Source: DATGUN01 sp035301285 (lineage in GTDB: Bacteria > Bacillota > Bacilli > Bacillales > Amphibacillaceae). From it: DNA of 12,055 nucleotides. Of this stretch, positions 1 to 5,797 are shown in pieces; position 1 is the first letter of the stretch; each line of letters opens with the position of its first letter. A program made the translations under genes and the position numbers. The DNA lies in contig DATGUN010000033.1 of assembly GCA_035301285.1 (NCBI GenBank), positions 1 to 12,055 of the forward strand. The letters run 5' to 3'. The notes below the pieces were generated by a model that ran no database searches, was not told the origin of the DNA, and saw nothing but the letters and a program-made list of their open reading frames with translations.

Positions 1-56
1 CTCATACAGTCCGCCCGCATTTGATCGACATTGATAAATAGTATATTTGGTTTCAT
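1..56 (-). CDS. Sulfatase (alkaline phosphatase superfamily), N-terminal fragment, partial at window edge
   Basis: Only the first 18 codons are in the window; the gene continues off the left edge on the minus strand. They read MKPNILFINVDQMRADCM. This is the classic first strand of bacterial sulfatases and related alkaline-phosphatase-superfamily hydrolases (pattern NxLFIxxDQxRAD), in which the Asp of the Asp-Gln pair helps bind the active-site calcium. Two ATGs are adjacent at 59-57 and 56-54. The Shine-Dalgarno GAGGAGG at 69-63 is 3 nt from the first and 6 nt from the second, so the second is preferred. The enzyme would hydrolyse a sulfate ester, but substrate and sulfatase subclass cannot be judged. 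The formylglycine motif and everything downstream are outside. It is divergent from cydA, with about 1.4 kb of repeats between them. A phosphoglycerate-mutase-like or phosphonate hydrolase member of the same superfamily cannot be excluded. Confidence 0.72.
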   Translation of the reverse strand, partial: MKPNILFINVDQMRADCM

Positions 57-62
57 CATAAA

Positions 63-69
63 CCTCCTC
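63..69 (-). promoter_or_regulatory. Ribosome binding site of the sulfatase gene
   Basis: GAGGAGG on the minus strand. It lies 6 nt from the ATG at 56-54 and only 3 nt from the ATG at 59-57, which favours the inner start. Confidence 0.7.
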
Positions 70-130
70 ATACGAACAGTATACGGATTTCATTCAAATA
101 AAAAAAGGATTCAGGGTAACTCCACCTCGA

Positions 131-280
131 AATCGCGCGACCTCACTCTGGAATCGCGCAGCTTCACCCCAGAATCGCGCAGCACCTCACCTAAATTGCG
201 CGGGGCCAACCCAGAATCGCGCAGCTCCAACCCAGAATCGCGCAGCTCCAACCCAGGAATCGCGCAGCTTCATCGTTGCG
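131..280. repeat. 21-bp tandem repeat array 1 (about 7 units)
   Basis: Units begin with AATCGCGC (one AATTGCGC) at 131, 152, 173, 194, 215, 236 and 258. The period is exactly 21 bp, except for one 22-bp step at the end. The second half of each unit is pyrimidine/A-rich (GCTCCAACCCAG-like). Because 21 is a multiple of three, some frames stay open and encode a heptad such as ESRSSNP, but no ribosome binding site or domain supports a protein. It has the same family and orientation as the array at 876-1149. Confidence 0.85.
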
Positions 281-316
281 CGATATCGAAACCGGAGCGA
301 TCGGTTCTTCTACATC

Positions 317-784
317 TTGATTGAAAAACGAGGGTTCGAGAGGGCCGAAATTGCATCAAGGGTGGTCCTTGATTGAAAAACGTGGGTGCGAGTGGGTCAT
401 AATTCAATCAAGGATGGTTCTTGATTGAAAAACAAGGGTGCAGGAGGGCCAAAATTCAATCAAGGGTGGTTCTTGATTGAAAAACAAGGGTGCAAGTGGG
501 TCATAATTCAATCAAGGATGGTTCTTGATTGAAAAACGGGTGCTCGAGAGGGTCAAAATTGCATCAAGGATGGTTCTTGATTGAAAAATACGGGTGCGAG
601 TGGGTCATAATTCAATCAAGGGTGGTTCTTGATTGAAAAACGGGTGCTCGAGAGGGTCAAAATTGCATCAAGAATGGTTCTTGATTGAAAAATACGGGTG
701 CAAGTGGGTCATAATTAAATCAAGGGTGGTTCTTGATTGAAAAATGGGTGCTCCAGAAGATCGAAATTGCATCAAGGATTGATT
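317..784. repeat. 52-bp tandem repeat array, nine units with alternating subtypes
   Basis: TTGATTGAAAAA-type unit starts lie at 317, 369, 421, 473, 525, 577, 629, 681 and 733, exactly 52 bp apart. The last unit is shortened to 46 bp and followed by a partial TTGATTGAA at 779. Subtypes alternate: units 5, 7 and 9 carry a GGGTGCTC-type middle and ATTGCATCAAG, while units 2, 4 and 6 carry GAGTGGGTCATAATTCAATC. Units 5+6 and 7+8 differ at only 3 of 104 positions. TTCAATCAAG and the following CTTGATTGAA form perfect 10-bp inverted arms around a 7-nt loop at 403-429, 455-481, 507-533 and 611-637. Since 52 is not a multiple of three, the array cannot encode a regular protein repeat. Confidence 0.9.
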
Positions 785-875
785 GAATACTAAAGGCGGA
801 CTGGCTTTGTCCGGGTTTGCAAATTTCATGTTTTGTTGCAGGAATCCGGTGTTAAGTTGTCTGACTTAAAAGAGA
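785..875. other. Spacer between the two repeat families, with two small hairpins
   Basis: No gene is seen. There are two short perfect inverted repeats. CGGAC (797-801) pairs with GTCCG (809-813) over a 7-nt loop, and TTAAGT (852-857) pairs with ACTTAA (864-869) over a 6-nt loop. Neither is followed by a convincing T run on the plus strand, so no terminator is claimed. Confidence 0.4.
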
Positions 876-1149
876 AATCGCGCGACCTCAACCCAAAATC
901 ACGCGGATTCTCCCCAAAACCGCGCAGCTCCACCACATAACCGCGCAAATCCCGCCCGAAATCGTGCGGATTCTCCCCAAAATCGCGCGGCTCCACCACA
1001 TAACCGCGCAACCCAACCACATAATCGCGCGACCTCAACCCAAAATCGCGCGGCTCCTCCCCCGAATCACGCAGCCCAACCCCTTAATCGCGTAGCCCAA
1101 ACCCAAAACCGCGCAGCTCCACCACAAAATCGCATAGTGCCTCCCCAAA
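876..1149. repeat. 21-bp tandem repeat array 2 (about 13 units)
   Basis: Units start with AATCGCGC or close variants (AACCGCGC, AATCACGC, AATCGTGC) at 876, 897, 918, 939, 960, 981, 1002, 1023, 1044, 1065, 1086, 1107 and 1128, every step exactly 21 bp. The units at 876 and 1023 are identical. The three units from 897 and the three from 960 resemble one another in order, giving a 63-bp higher-order period. The family matches the array at 131-280, so the two bracket the 52-bp array. The 70-codon open frame on the minus strand here is the by-product of a period divisible by three and shows no start signal. Confidence 0.88.
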
Positions 1150-1213
1150 GCGACCCCCTATTAAATGTCACAAATTATTACTTGGAATGCCACCATTTCG
1201 TCATTTCATACGG

Positions 1214-1242
1214 TTCAATATGTGATGCCTATCACTTATAAT
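1214..1242 (+). promoter_or_regulatory. Candidate promoter for cydA
   Basis: TATAAT at 1237-1242 is a perfect sigma-A -10 hexamer. A weak -35 (TTCAAT, 1214-1219, three of six matches) lies 17 nt upstream. The palindrome at 1221-1236 fills the spacer, which would be a repressing position. Alternatively, a weaker -10 such as TTTTAT at 1257-1262 would put the palindrome near -41.5, an activator position. The sequence does not decide between these. Confidence 0.4.
1221..1236. promoter_or_regulatory. FNR/CRP-family operator-like palindrome upstream of cydA
   Basis: The sequence is TGTGA, six bases, TCACT. GTGAT (1222-1226) and ATCAC (1231-1235) are perfect inverted arms. The known Bacillus Fnr and CRP-type consensus is TGTGA-N6-TCACA, so nine of the ten conserved positions match. 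The spacing differs from that of Rex sites, whose half sites are two bases further apart. A role in oxygen-dependent control of the bd oxidase operon is inferred. Confidence 0.5.
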
Positions 1243-1430
1243 AGAATAAGGAAATGTTTTATGTACTTGGAACACCGTTGTTCATTATTTCACATAAGGT
1301 AATCACAAACAAATCACCCATAAAGGTAATCATAAATTATTCATGAAGATAAACATGAAGATAAATGGGTATGAATACAGTAAGGGTCTTTTACAGTCTT
1401 CATTTTTTGCATGGTCAAATTTACTGTTCA

Positions 1431-1436
1431 GGAGGG
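1431..1436 (+). promoter_or_regulatory. Ribosome binding site that sets the cydA start
   Basis: GGAGGG lies 8 nt before the ATG at 1445. The upstream in-frame ATGs at 1343 and 1355 lie in a tandem duplication with no Shine-Dalgarno sequence, and would add a non-conserved tail of up to 34 residues. Confidence 0.8.
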
Positions 1437-1444
1437 TCTATCAT

Positions 1445-2794
1445 ATGAATTTAGATCCAGTTATCATGAGTCGCCTTTTAACGACGATGACATTGGGTTT
1501 CCATATTATTTTTGCGACGCTCGGTGTTGGGGTGCCGTTGATGATTTCGATTGCGGAATTCATCGGGATTAAAAAGAAAGATCCACATTATCTTTTGATG
1601 GCGAAACGGTGGGCGCGTGGCTTTGTCATTACCGTTGCCATTGGAGTTGTGACGGGAACTGCCATCGGGTTGCAATTATCGCTGTTATGGCCAAGCTTTA
1701 TGCAAGTGGCTGGTAATGTCATCAGCTTGCCGTTGTTCATGGAAGTATTTGCGTTTTTCTTTGAAGCCATTTTTCTTGGGATCTATCTCTATACGTGGGA
1801 TCGGTTCAAAAATCCATATATCCATTGGTCCTTTTCGCTTCCGGTCATTATTGGCGGTGGGATGTCGGCGGTGTTCATCACAACCGTGAATGCGTTCATG
1901 AATACGCCCGAGGGATTTTCAGTCGAGGATGGCGGATTTGCATCGATCAATCCGCTTCAAGCGATGTTGAACCCGGCAACACCGACGAAGGTTTTTCACG
2001 TTGTCATGACCGCTTACGTCACAGTCGCGGCAATTTTGGTAACGATCGCTGCTTTTTCATTACTCAAAAATAAAGCATCGACGTATCATAAGAAAGCATT
2101 GAAGTTCACGTTGACGATCACCTTCATATTTGCGCTTCTGTCTGCAGTCGCGGGGGACGTTTCCGCCAAGTTTTTGGCAGAGCATCAACCGGAAAAATTG
2201 GCTGCGGCGGAGTGGCATTTTGAAACGGAAGAAAATGCCGATTTGGTGTTGTTGGGGTGGTTGAATAAAGACGGGGAACCAACCGGTGAAATCCGGATTC
2301 CGGGATTGTTGAGTTTTCTTGCGCATAACGATTTTTCCGGCGAAGTGACAGGCCTTTCCGAAACACCTGAAGACGAACAGCCCCCTTTATGGATTCATTA
2401 CATGTTCGATTTCATGGTTCTGATCGGTATGTTCCTTGCTGCGGTTCCGGTGCTTTACTTCATCATCAGCAAGGTGAAAAAATGGAACGCACAAAACAAA
2501 TGGATGCTCAGACTCCTTGTATTGATGGGACCGCTTGCTGTTGCGGCGATTGAATTTGGTTGGATTTTGGCTGAAGAAGGCAGACAGCCATGGATTTTAC
2601 GCGGGTTCATGAAAGTCGAAGAAGCTGCCACGACGTCATCACATGTCGGGCTTATGTTCATCTTTTTCTTCTTGCTGTACGCGACACTTGGCACATTGTG
2701 TGTTGTCATATTACGCAGGATATTCCGCAAGAAACCTGCCATGGAAGAACTCAAGGAAACATACCCCGAACTTGCAAAGGAGGATGACCAATGA
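1445..2794 (+). CDS. cydA: Cytochrome bd-type quinol oxidase subunit I, short Q-loop (YthA/CbdA/CioA-like)
   Basis: Subunit I of a membrane bd oxidase, which oxidises quinol and reduces oxygen to water. The protein has 449 residues, close to the usual length of the short-Q-loop class. Visible landmarks are His20 in helix 1 (high-spin heme ligand), the acidic pair Glu100/Glu107 in helix 3, His185 and Met324 (expected ligands of heme b558), and the Q-loop motif AEHQPEKLAAAE with Lys251 and Glu256, equivalent to quinol-site Lys252/Glu257 of E. coli. AEEGRQPW at 376-383 includes the conserved Glu377. About nine membrane helices are apparent. The start follows GGAGGG. The stop overlaps the cydB start by 4 nt. 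The N-terminus and short Q-loop resemble B. subtilis YthA and Geobacillus CbdA more than B. subtilis CydA, so cydA is used here in the broad sense. Confidence 0.95.
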   Translation: MNLDPVIMSRLLTTMTLGFHIIFATLGVGVPLMISIAEFIGIKKKDPHYLLMAKRWARGFVITVAIGVVTGTAIGLQLSLLWPSFMQVAGNVISLPLFMEVFAFFFEAIFLGIYLYTWDRFKNPYIHWSFSLPVIIGGGMSAVFITTVNAFMNTPEGFSVEDGGFASINPLQAMLNPATPTKVFHVVMTAYVTVAAILVTIAAFSLLKNKASTYHKKALKFTLTITFIFALLSAVAGDVSAKFLAEHQPEKLAAAEWHFETEENADLVLLGWLNKDGEPTGEIRIPGLLSFLAHNDFSGEVTGLSETPEDEQPPLWIHYMFDFMVLIGMFLAAVPVLYFIISKVKKWNAQNKWMLRLLVLMGPLAVAAIEFGWILAEEGRQPWILRGFMKVEEAATTSSHVGLMFIFFFLLYATLGTLCVVILRRIFRKKPAMEELKETYPELAKEDDQ

Positions 2795-3804
2795 GTTATG
2801 AAATCATCGGAATTACGGTTTTATGGCTTTTCCTCTTCGGTTATTTGATTGTCGCATCGGTTGATTTTGGAGCGGGGTTCTTCGCTTATTACGCCAAAAG
2901 AACCGGTAAAGACCATATCATCAATAAACTGATTGCGAGATATCTATCGCCTGTCTGGGAAGTGACGAATGTGTTTTTCGTTTTCTTTTTCGTCGGGATT
3001 GTCGGTTTTTTCCCCGACACGGCATATTATTACGGGACCGCTTTGCTCGTTCCCGGCAGTATCGCCATCATCTTGCTCGCGATCAGGGGGTCGTTTTACG
3101 CATTTGAAAGTTACGGTTCCAAAGAAAGTACCGTTTATATGTTCTTGTATGGTGCGACGGGTCTCTTGATTCCCGCGTCCCTATCAATCGCTCTGACATT
3201 GTCGGAGGGTGGCTTCATCACTGAAAAAGGCGGCTCCGTGTCGCTCGAATACTGGACATTGTTCACAAGTCCGTATTCCTGGAGTGTCGTAGGTCTGGCG
3301 ATTGTATCTGTCTTGTTCATCAGCGCTGTATTCTTGGCGTTTTATGCAAACAGGGCTCGCGACACCAATGCATTGAAACTTTTACGCAAATATGCTTTAT
3401 TCTGGTCGACACCGACGATTATATTGGCACTTACGACGTTTATCGCACTCGGCGAACATAACCAGCGTCATTATGACAATATGATTGATTTATGGTGGGT
3501 ATTCGGATTATCAGTCGGCTTTTTCGTCATCGCCACTGGACTGGTATACGTTGGCAAATATTACGGCTTGGCGTTCATCAGTGTGATGATGCAGTTTTTC
3601 TTCGCGTTTTTCGGATACGGCGCCAGTCATCTCCCATATATCCTGGATCCGTTCATCACGATTCACGATGGGGCCACATACCCGTCAATGGGGATCGCGC
3701 TGATTATCGCATTCATCGCAGGGCTGTTCCTGTTGGTGCCATCTCTTATCCTGTTGATGCGTCTGTTCTTGTTTGATGCCGACTATATAAAAGGAAAAAA
3801 ATGA
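2791..3804 (+). CDS. cydB: Cytochrome bd-type quinol oxidase subunit II
   Basis: Subunit II partners CydA to form the integral membrane oxidase. It is a structural half that in known bd oxidases contributes proton or oxygen access but no heme ligation. The 337-residue protein is almost wholly hydrophobic, with around eight or nine helices. The family motif DFGAG sits at 25-29 in helix 1, PVWE at 54-57, and YGASHLPYILDP near 276-287 matches the conserved late-helix segment. The start overlaps the cydA stop (ATGA, 2791-2794) and AAAGGAGG at 2776-2783 is 7 nt upstream, so translational coupling is expected. Length and motifs resemble YthB/CbdB. No small hydrophobic third subunit (CydX/CydS-like) was recognised directly downstream. 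Confidence 0.94.
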   Translation: MSYEIIGITVLWLFLFGYLIVASVDFGAGFFAYYAKRTGKDHIINKLIARYLSPVWEVTNVFFVFFFVGIVGFFPDTAYYYGTALLVPGSIAIILLAIRGSFYAFESYGSKESTVYMFLYGATGLLIPASLSIALTLSEGGFITEKGGSVSLEYWTLFTSPYSWSVVGLAIVSVLFISAVFLAFYANRARDTNALKLLRKYALFWSTPTIILALTTFIALGEHNQRHYDNMIDLWWVFGLSVGFFVIATGLVYVGKYYGLAFISVMMQFFFAFFGYGASHLPYILDPFITIHDGATYPSMGIALIIAFIAGLFLLVPSLILLMRLFLFDADYIKGKK

Positions 3805-3899
3805 GGACATCCGGTGGAGCATTTCACATCATATCGTTGTAGCTGCCATATGGAGGGAGCGCGTTCCAAACTACCTCCTTCAACGAGGAGGCTGCACAA

Positions 3900-3941
3900 A
3901 TGTGTGCCATGAGCGTTTTTCAAGCTTCAGACGCTACATGA
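3900..3941 (+). CDS. Candidate 13-codon leader ORF upstream of cydD
   Basis: A short frame reads MCAMSVFQASDAT and stops with TGA at 3939-3941. A strong Shine-Dalgarno GAGGAGG (3885-3891) lies 8 nt before the ATG and is itself the 3' arm of a CCTCCT/AGGAGG hairpin. The stop codon falls inside the 5' arm of the 13-bp stem at 3933-3945. This is the geometry expected of a regulatory leader peptide. Codon 2 is Cys, which is suggestive because CydDC exports cysteine and glutathione, but a single Cys codon is weak evidence. No homologue is recognised, and chance remains a real possibility. Confidence 0.3.
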   Translation: MCAMSVFQASDAT

Positions 3942-3997
3942 CATGAAATCCACCACCAACGTGTGCAGTCAGCGCATGTCATGTAGCAAACGCTCCA

Positions 3998-4024
3998 CCG
4001 TCAGGGATCGGCATCACGGTTTTT
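3998..4024 (+). terminator. Weak candidate attenuator/terminator in the cydD leader
   Basis: CCGT (3998-4001) and GAT (4006-4008) can pair with ATC (4013-4015) and ACGG (4016-4019), leaving a 4-nt bulge. Five T residues follow at 4020-4024. The stem is short, so termination would be inefficient. It shares bases with the GCTCCACCG arm at 3992-4000. Confidence 0.25.
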
Positions 4025-4060
4025 CAAGTAGGCATTTTAAATCAATGAGGAGACATACAA

Positions 4061-5797
4061 ATGAACCATGTAACGTCAGATGTTTCCAAACGTAAAAACC
4101 ATATCATCCTGACCCTTTTTTCACTGCTGATGGGTACGATGATTATCGCACAGGCCTATCTGCTCGTCACCATCATCGACGGGGTCTTTCTCGGGGATAA
4201 AACGTTCCGGGACATACTCCCCTTACTGGCGGGACTGCTGATGGTCCTGTTTGCTCGCGTCCTGTTCGGTTATTTGAATGGACGGAAAGGGATCCAGATG
4301 GGCGCGCGTCAAAAAGAGACGTACCGGCAACAGTTGGTTGAAAAATATAGCGGGAGCTCCGTTCAATCATCACTGATCGGCCAATCCGGCAAAAAAGTGA
4401 GCATGATCATGGATGCAGTCGATGAAGTTGATAGCTATTACAGCGAGTATATCCCGCAAATCATCCAGTCGGCCATCATACCAATGGAGATCATCATCGT
4501 CATTTTCATGACCCATGCCAACTCAGGCTGGATTATGCTGATCACGACACCATTCATCCCGATTTTCATGATCATCATCGGCATGCAGACAAAAAAGAAA
4601 TCCGAAGAACGACTTGATGAACTTGGCGCCTTTTCCGGAAAATTCCTTGACGTGCTGCAAGGCCTTGTCACACTGAAGTTGTTCGGACGGGCCAGGCAAC
4701 AGCAAGAAACGATCAAAGATAGCAGTCTCGGTTTCCGGGAAGCGACGATGTCCATCTTGAAAGTCGCCTTTACCAACTCGTTTATGCTCGAGCTGATTTC
4801 GATGCTCAGTATCGGCATCATCGCACTGGAAGTGGCGCTGCAGCTCATCTTGTTTGACGGAATCACATTTTTCGGCGCGTTCTTCATCCTGCTTCTCGCA
4901 CCTGAATTTTACACAGCTTTAAAACAACTAGGCAATGCTTTCCATAATGGTAAAAGCAGTATGGGGGCAGTTGAAAAAATAACGGAAGAATTGAACAAAC
5001 AAGAAAAACCTGTCGAATGGGGAGACATGACACTCGATACAGACCAAACAGCCATTGAAATCAAACTGTCACAGGTCAACTTCCGGTATGGTGAGGAGGA
5101 AACATTTGCCCTGCAAAACATCGATGCGATCATTCCACCGTATCATCATATCGCCATCGTCGGTCCGAGTGGTGCAGGGAAATCGACGCTGCTCCACATT
5201 TTATCAGGGATCGCCCAACCGACATCGGGACGGGTATATGCGAACAATCAACCATTGACACATTACCGTGAAGACGTATGGTTCAATACGTTAAGCTATA
5301 TTTCACAGGACCCTTATATCTTTTCCGGTACAATTGCGGAGAATATTGCCATCGGTATGAATGCGACACAAGATGTTTCTCGGGATGCTATTGCCCAGGC
5401 TGCAGAAAACGCCGGTCTCGCCCGGCTGATTGAATCACTTGAACATGGCTATGACACGCCCGTCGGTGAAGCAGGAAGAGGTCTATCCGGCGGGGAAAAA
5501 CAACGTCTGGCACTTGCGCGGGCTTTCTTGAAGAAACCATCGGTCATCTTGTTTGATGAACCGACAACAGGACTCGACCTGAAAACCGAACGCATTCTTG
5601 AAGCCAGCATGGAATCATTAGCCGCTGATGCCACTGTCATTACCGTTGCCCACCGGTTGCATACCATCCAAAATGCCGATAAAATCCTCTATCTCGATCA
5701 TGGACATCTCATCGGCTCGGGAACACATACGGAATTGATGCAGAACATTGCGGCCTACAAGCAAATGGTTGCCTTGCAAGGAGGGGATGCCTCATGA
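4061..5797 (+). CDS. cydD: Thiol/heme-linked ABC exporter subunit CydD
   Basis: This is one half of the heterodimeric CydDC ABC transporter of the cytoplasmic membrane. In E. coli CydDC exports cysteine and glutathione, binds heme, and is required for assembly of cytochrome bd. The 578-residue protein has an N-terminal six-helix exporter domain (about 15-310) and a C-terminal ATPase. Walker A GPSGAGKST is at 368-376, the Q-loop Gln at 416, signature LSGGE at 475-479, Walker B VILFDEPT at 495-502 and the switch His at 531. The segment around 155-210 (TTPFIPIFMIIIGMQ through LKLFGRA) is typical of CydD rather than CydC. GAGGAG (4047-4052) lies 8 nt before the ATG. The E. coli names are used; in the B. 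subtilis cydABCD nomenclature this position in the operon may carry the other letter. Confidence 0.93.
   Translation: MNHVTSDVSKRKNHIILTLFSLLMGTMIIAQAYLLVTIIDGVFLGDKTFRDILPLLAGLLMVLFARVLFGYLNGRKGIQMGARQKETYRQQLVEKYSGSSVQSSLIGQSGKKVSMIMDAVDEVDSYYSEYIPQIIQSAIIPMEIIIVIFMTHANSGWIMLITTPFIPIFMIIIGMQTKKKSEERLDELGAFSGKFLDVLQGLVTLKLFGRARQQQETIKDSSLGFREATMSILKVAFTNSFMLELISMLSIGIIALEVALQLILFDGITFFGAFFILLLAPEFYTALKQLGNAFHNGKSSMGAVEKITEELNKQEKPVEWGDMTLDTDQTAIEIKLSQVNFRYGEEETFALQNIDAIIPPYHHIAIVGPSGAGKSTLLHILSGIAQPTSGRVYANNQPLTHYREDVWFNTLSYISQDPYIFSGTIAENIAIGMNATQDVSRDAIAQAAENAGLARLIESLEHGYDTPVGEAGRGLSGGEKQRLALARAFLKKPSVILFDEPTTGLDLKTERILEASMESLAADATVITVAHRLHTIQNADKILYLDHGHLIGSGTHTELMQNIAAYKQMVALQGGDAS

Larger units (their letters stand above)
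1150..1444 (+). promoter_or_regulatory. cydA upstream region
   Basis: This AT-rich stretch of about 295 nt has no supported gene. It holds the FNR/CRP-like palindrome at 1221-1236, a TATAAT hexamer at 1237-1242, an imperfect direct repeat (GGTAATCA within 1293-1310 and 1319-1336), and a tandem duplication of CATGAAGATAAA at 1342-1353 and 1354-1365. Its length and content fit a regulated promoter plus an untranslated leader of roughly 175-195 nt. Confidence 0.5.
3805..4060 (+). promoter_or_regulatory. Highly structured intercistronic region between cydB and cydD
   Basis: These 256 nt hold many inverted repeats. CGGTGGAGC (3812-3820) matches GCTCCACCG (3992-4000). GGAGG (3852-3856) and AGGAGG (3886-3891) can each pair with CCTCC(T) (3874-3879). 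GCACA (3894-3898) pairs with TGTGC (3903-3907). GAGCGTTT (3911-3918) pairs with AAACGCTC (3988-3995). GCTACATGACATG (3933-3945) and CATGTCATGTAGC (3975-3987) form a perfect 13-bp stem. CCGT+GAT pairs with ATC+ACGG (3998-4019) just before TTTTT. Several arms overlap, so the pairings exclude one another. Either an attenuator-like leader of cydDC or a decayed palindromic mobile element would explain it. No family was recognised. Confidence 0.55.

Noticed and set aside
31..324. 97-residue plus-strand frame with heptad repeats
   Set aside because: It is created by the 21-bp repeat, has no Shine-Dalgarno sequence, and overlaps the 5' end of the sulfatase gene.
317..784. CRISPR array
   Set aside because: The segments between the TTGATTGAAAAA motifs are near copies of each other, not unique spacers, units drift in sequence, and no cas gene is present.
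826..1038. 70-residue minus-strand frame with RSRDF/LRGY-type repeats
   Set aside because: Open only because the 21-bp period is divisible by three. Composition is purely that of the DNA repeat and there is no start signal.
1221..1236. Rex operator
   Set aside because: Rex half sites (TTGTGA...TCACAA) are separated by eight bases between TGTGA and TCACA. Here the gap is six, which fits the CRP/FNR family.
1343..1444. Upstream extension of cydA to the ATG at 1343
   Set aside because: It lies in a tandem duplication (CATGAAGATAAA twice) without a ribosome binding site. GGAGGG at 1431 points to the ATG at 1445, where family conservation begins.
3801..3842. 13-codon frame overlapping the cydB stop
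   Set aside because: Only a weak AAGGA precedes it. The peptide (MRTSGGAFHIISL) does not resemble CydS or CydX, and its ATG arises from the stop codon of cydB.
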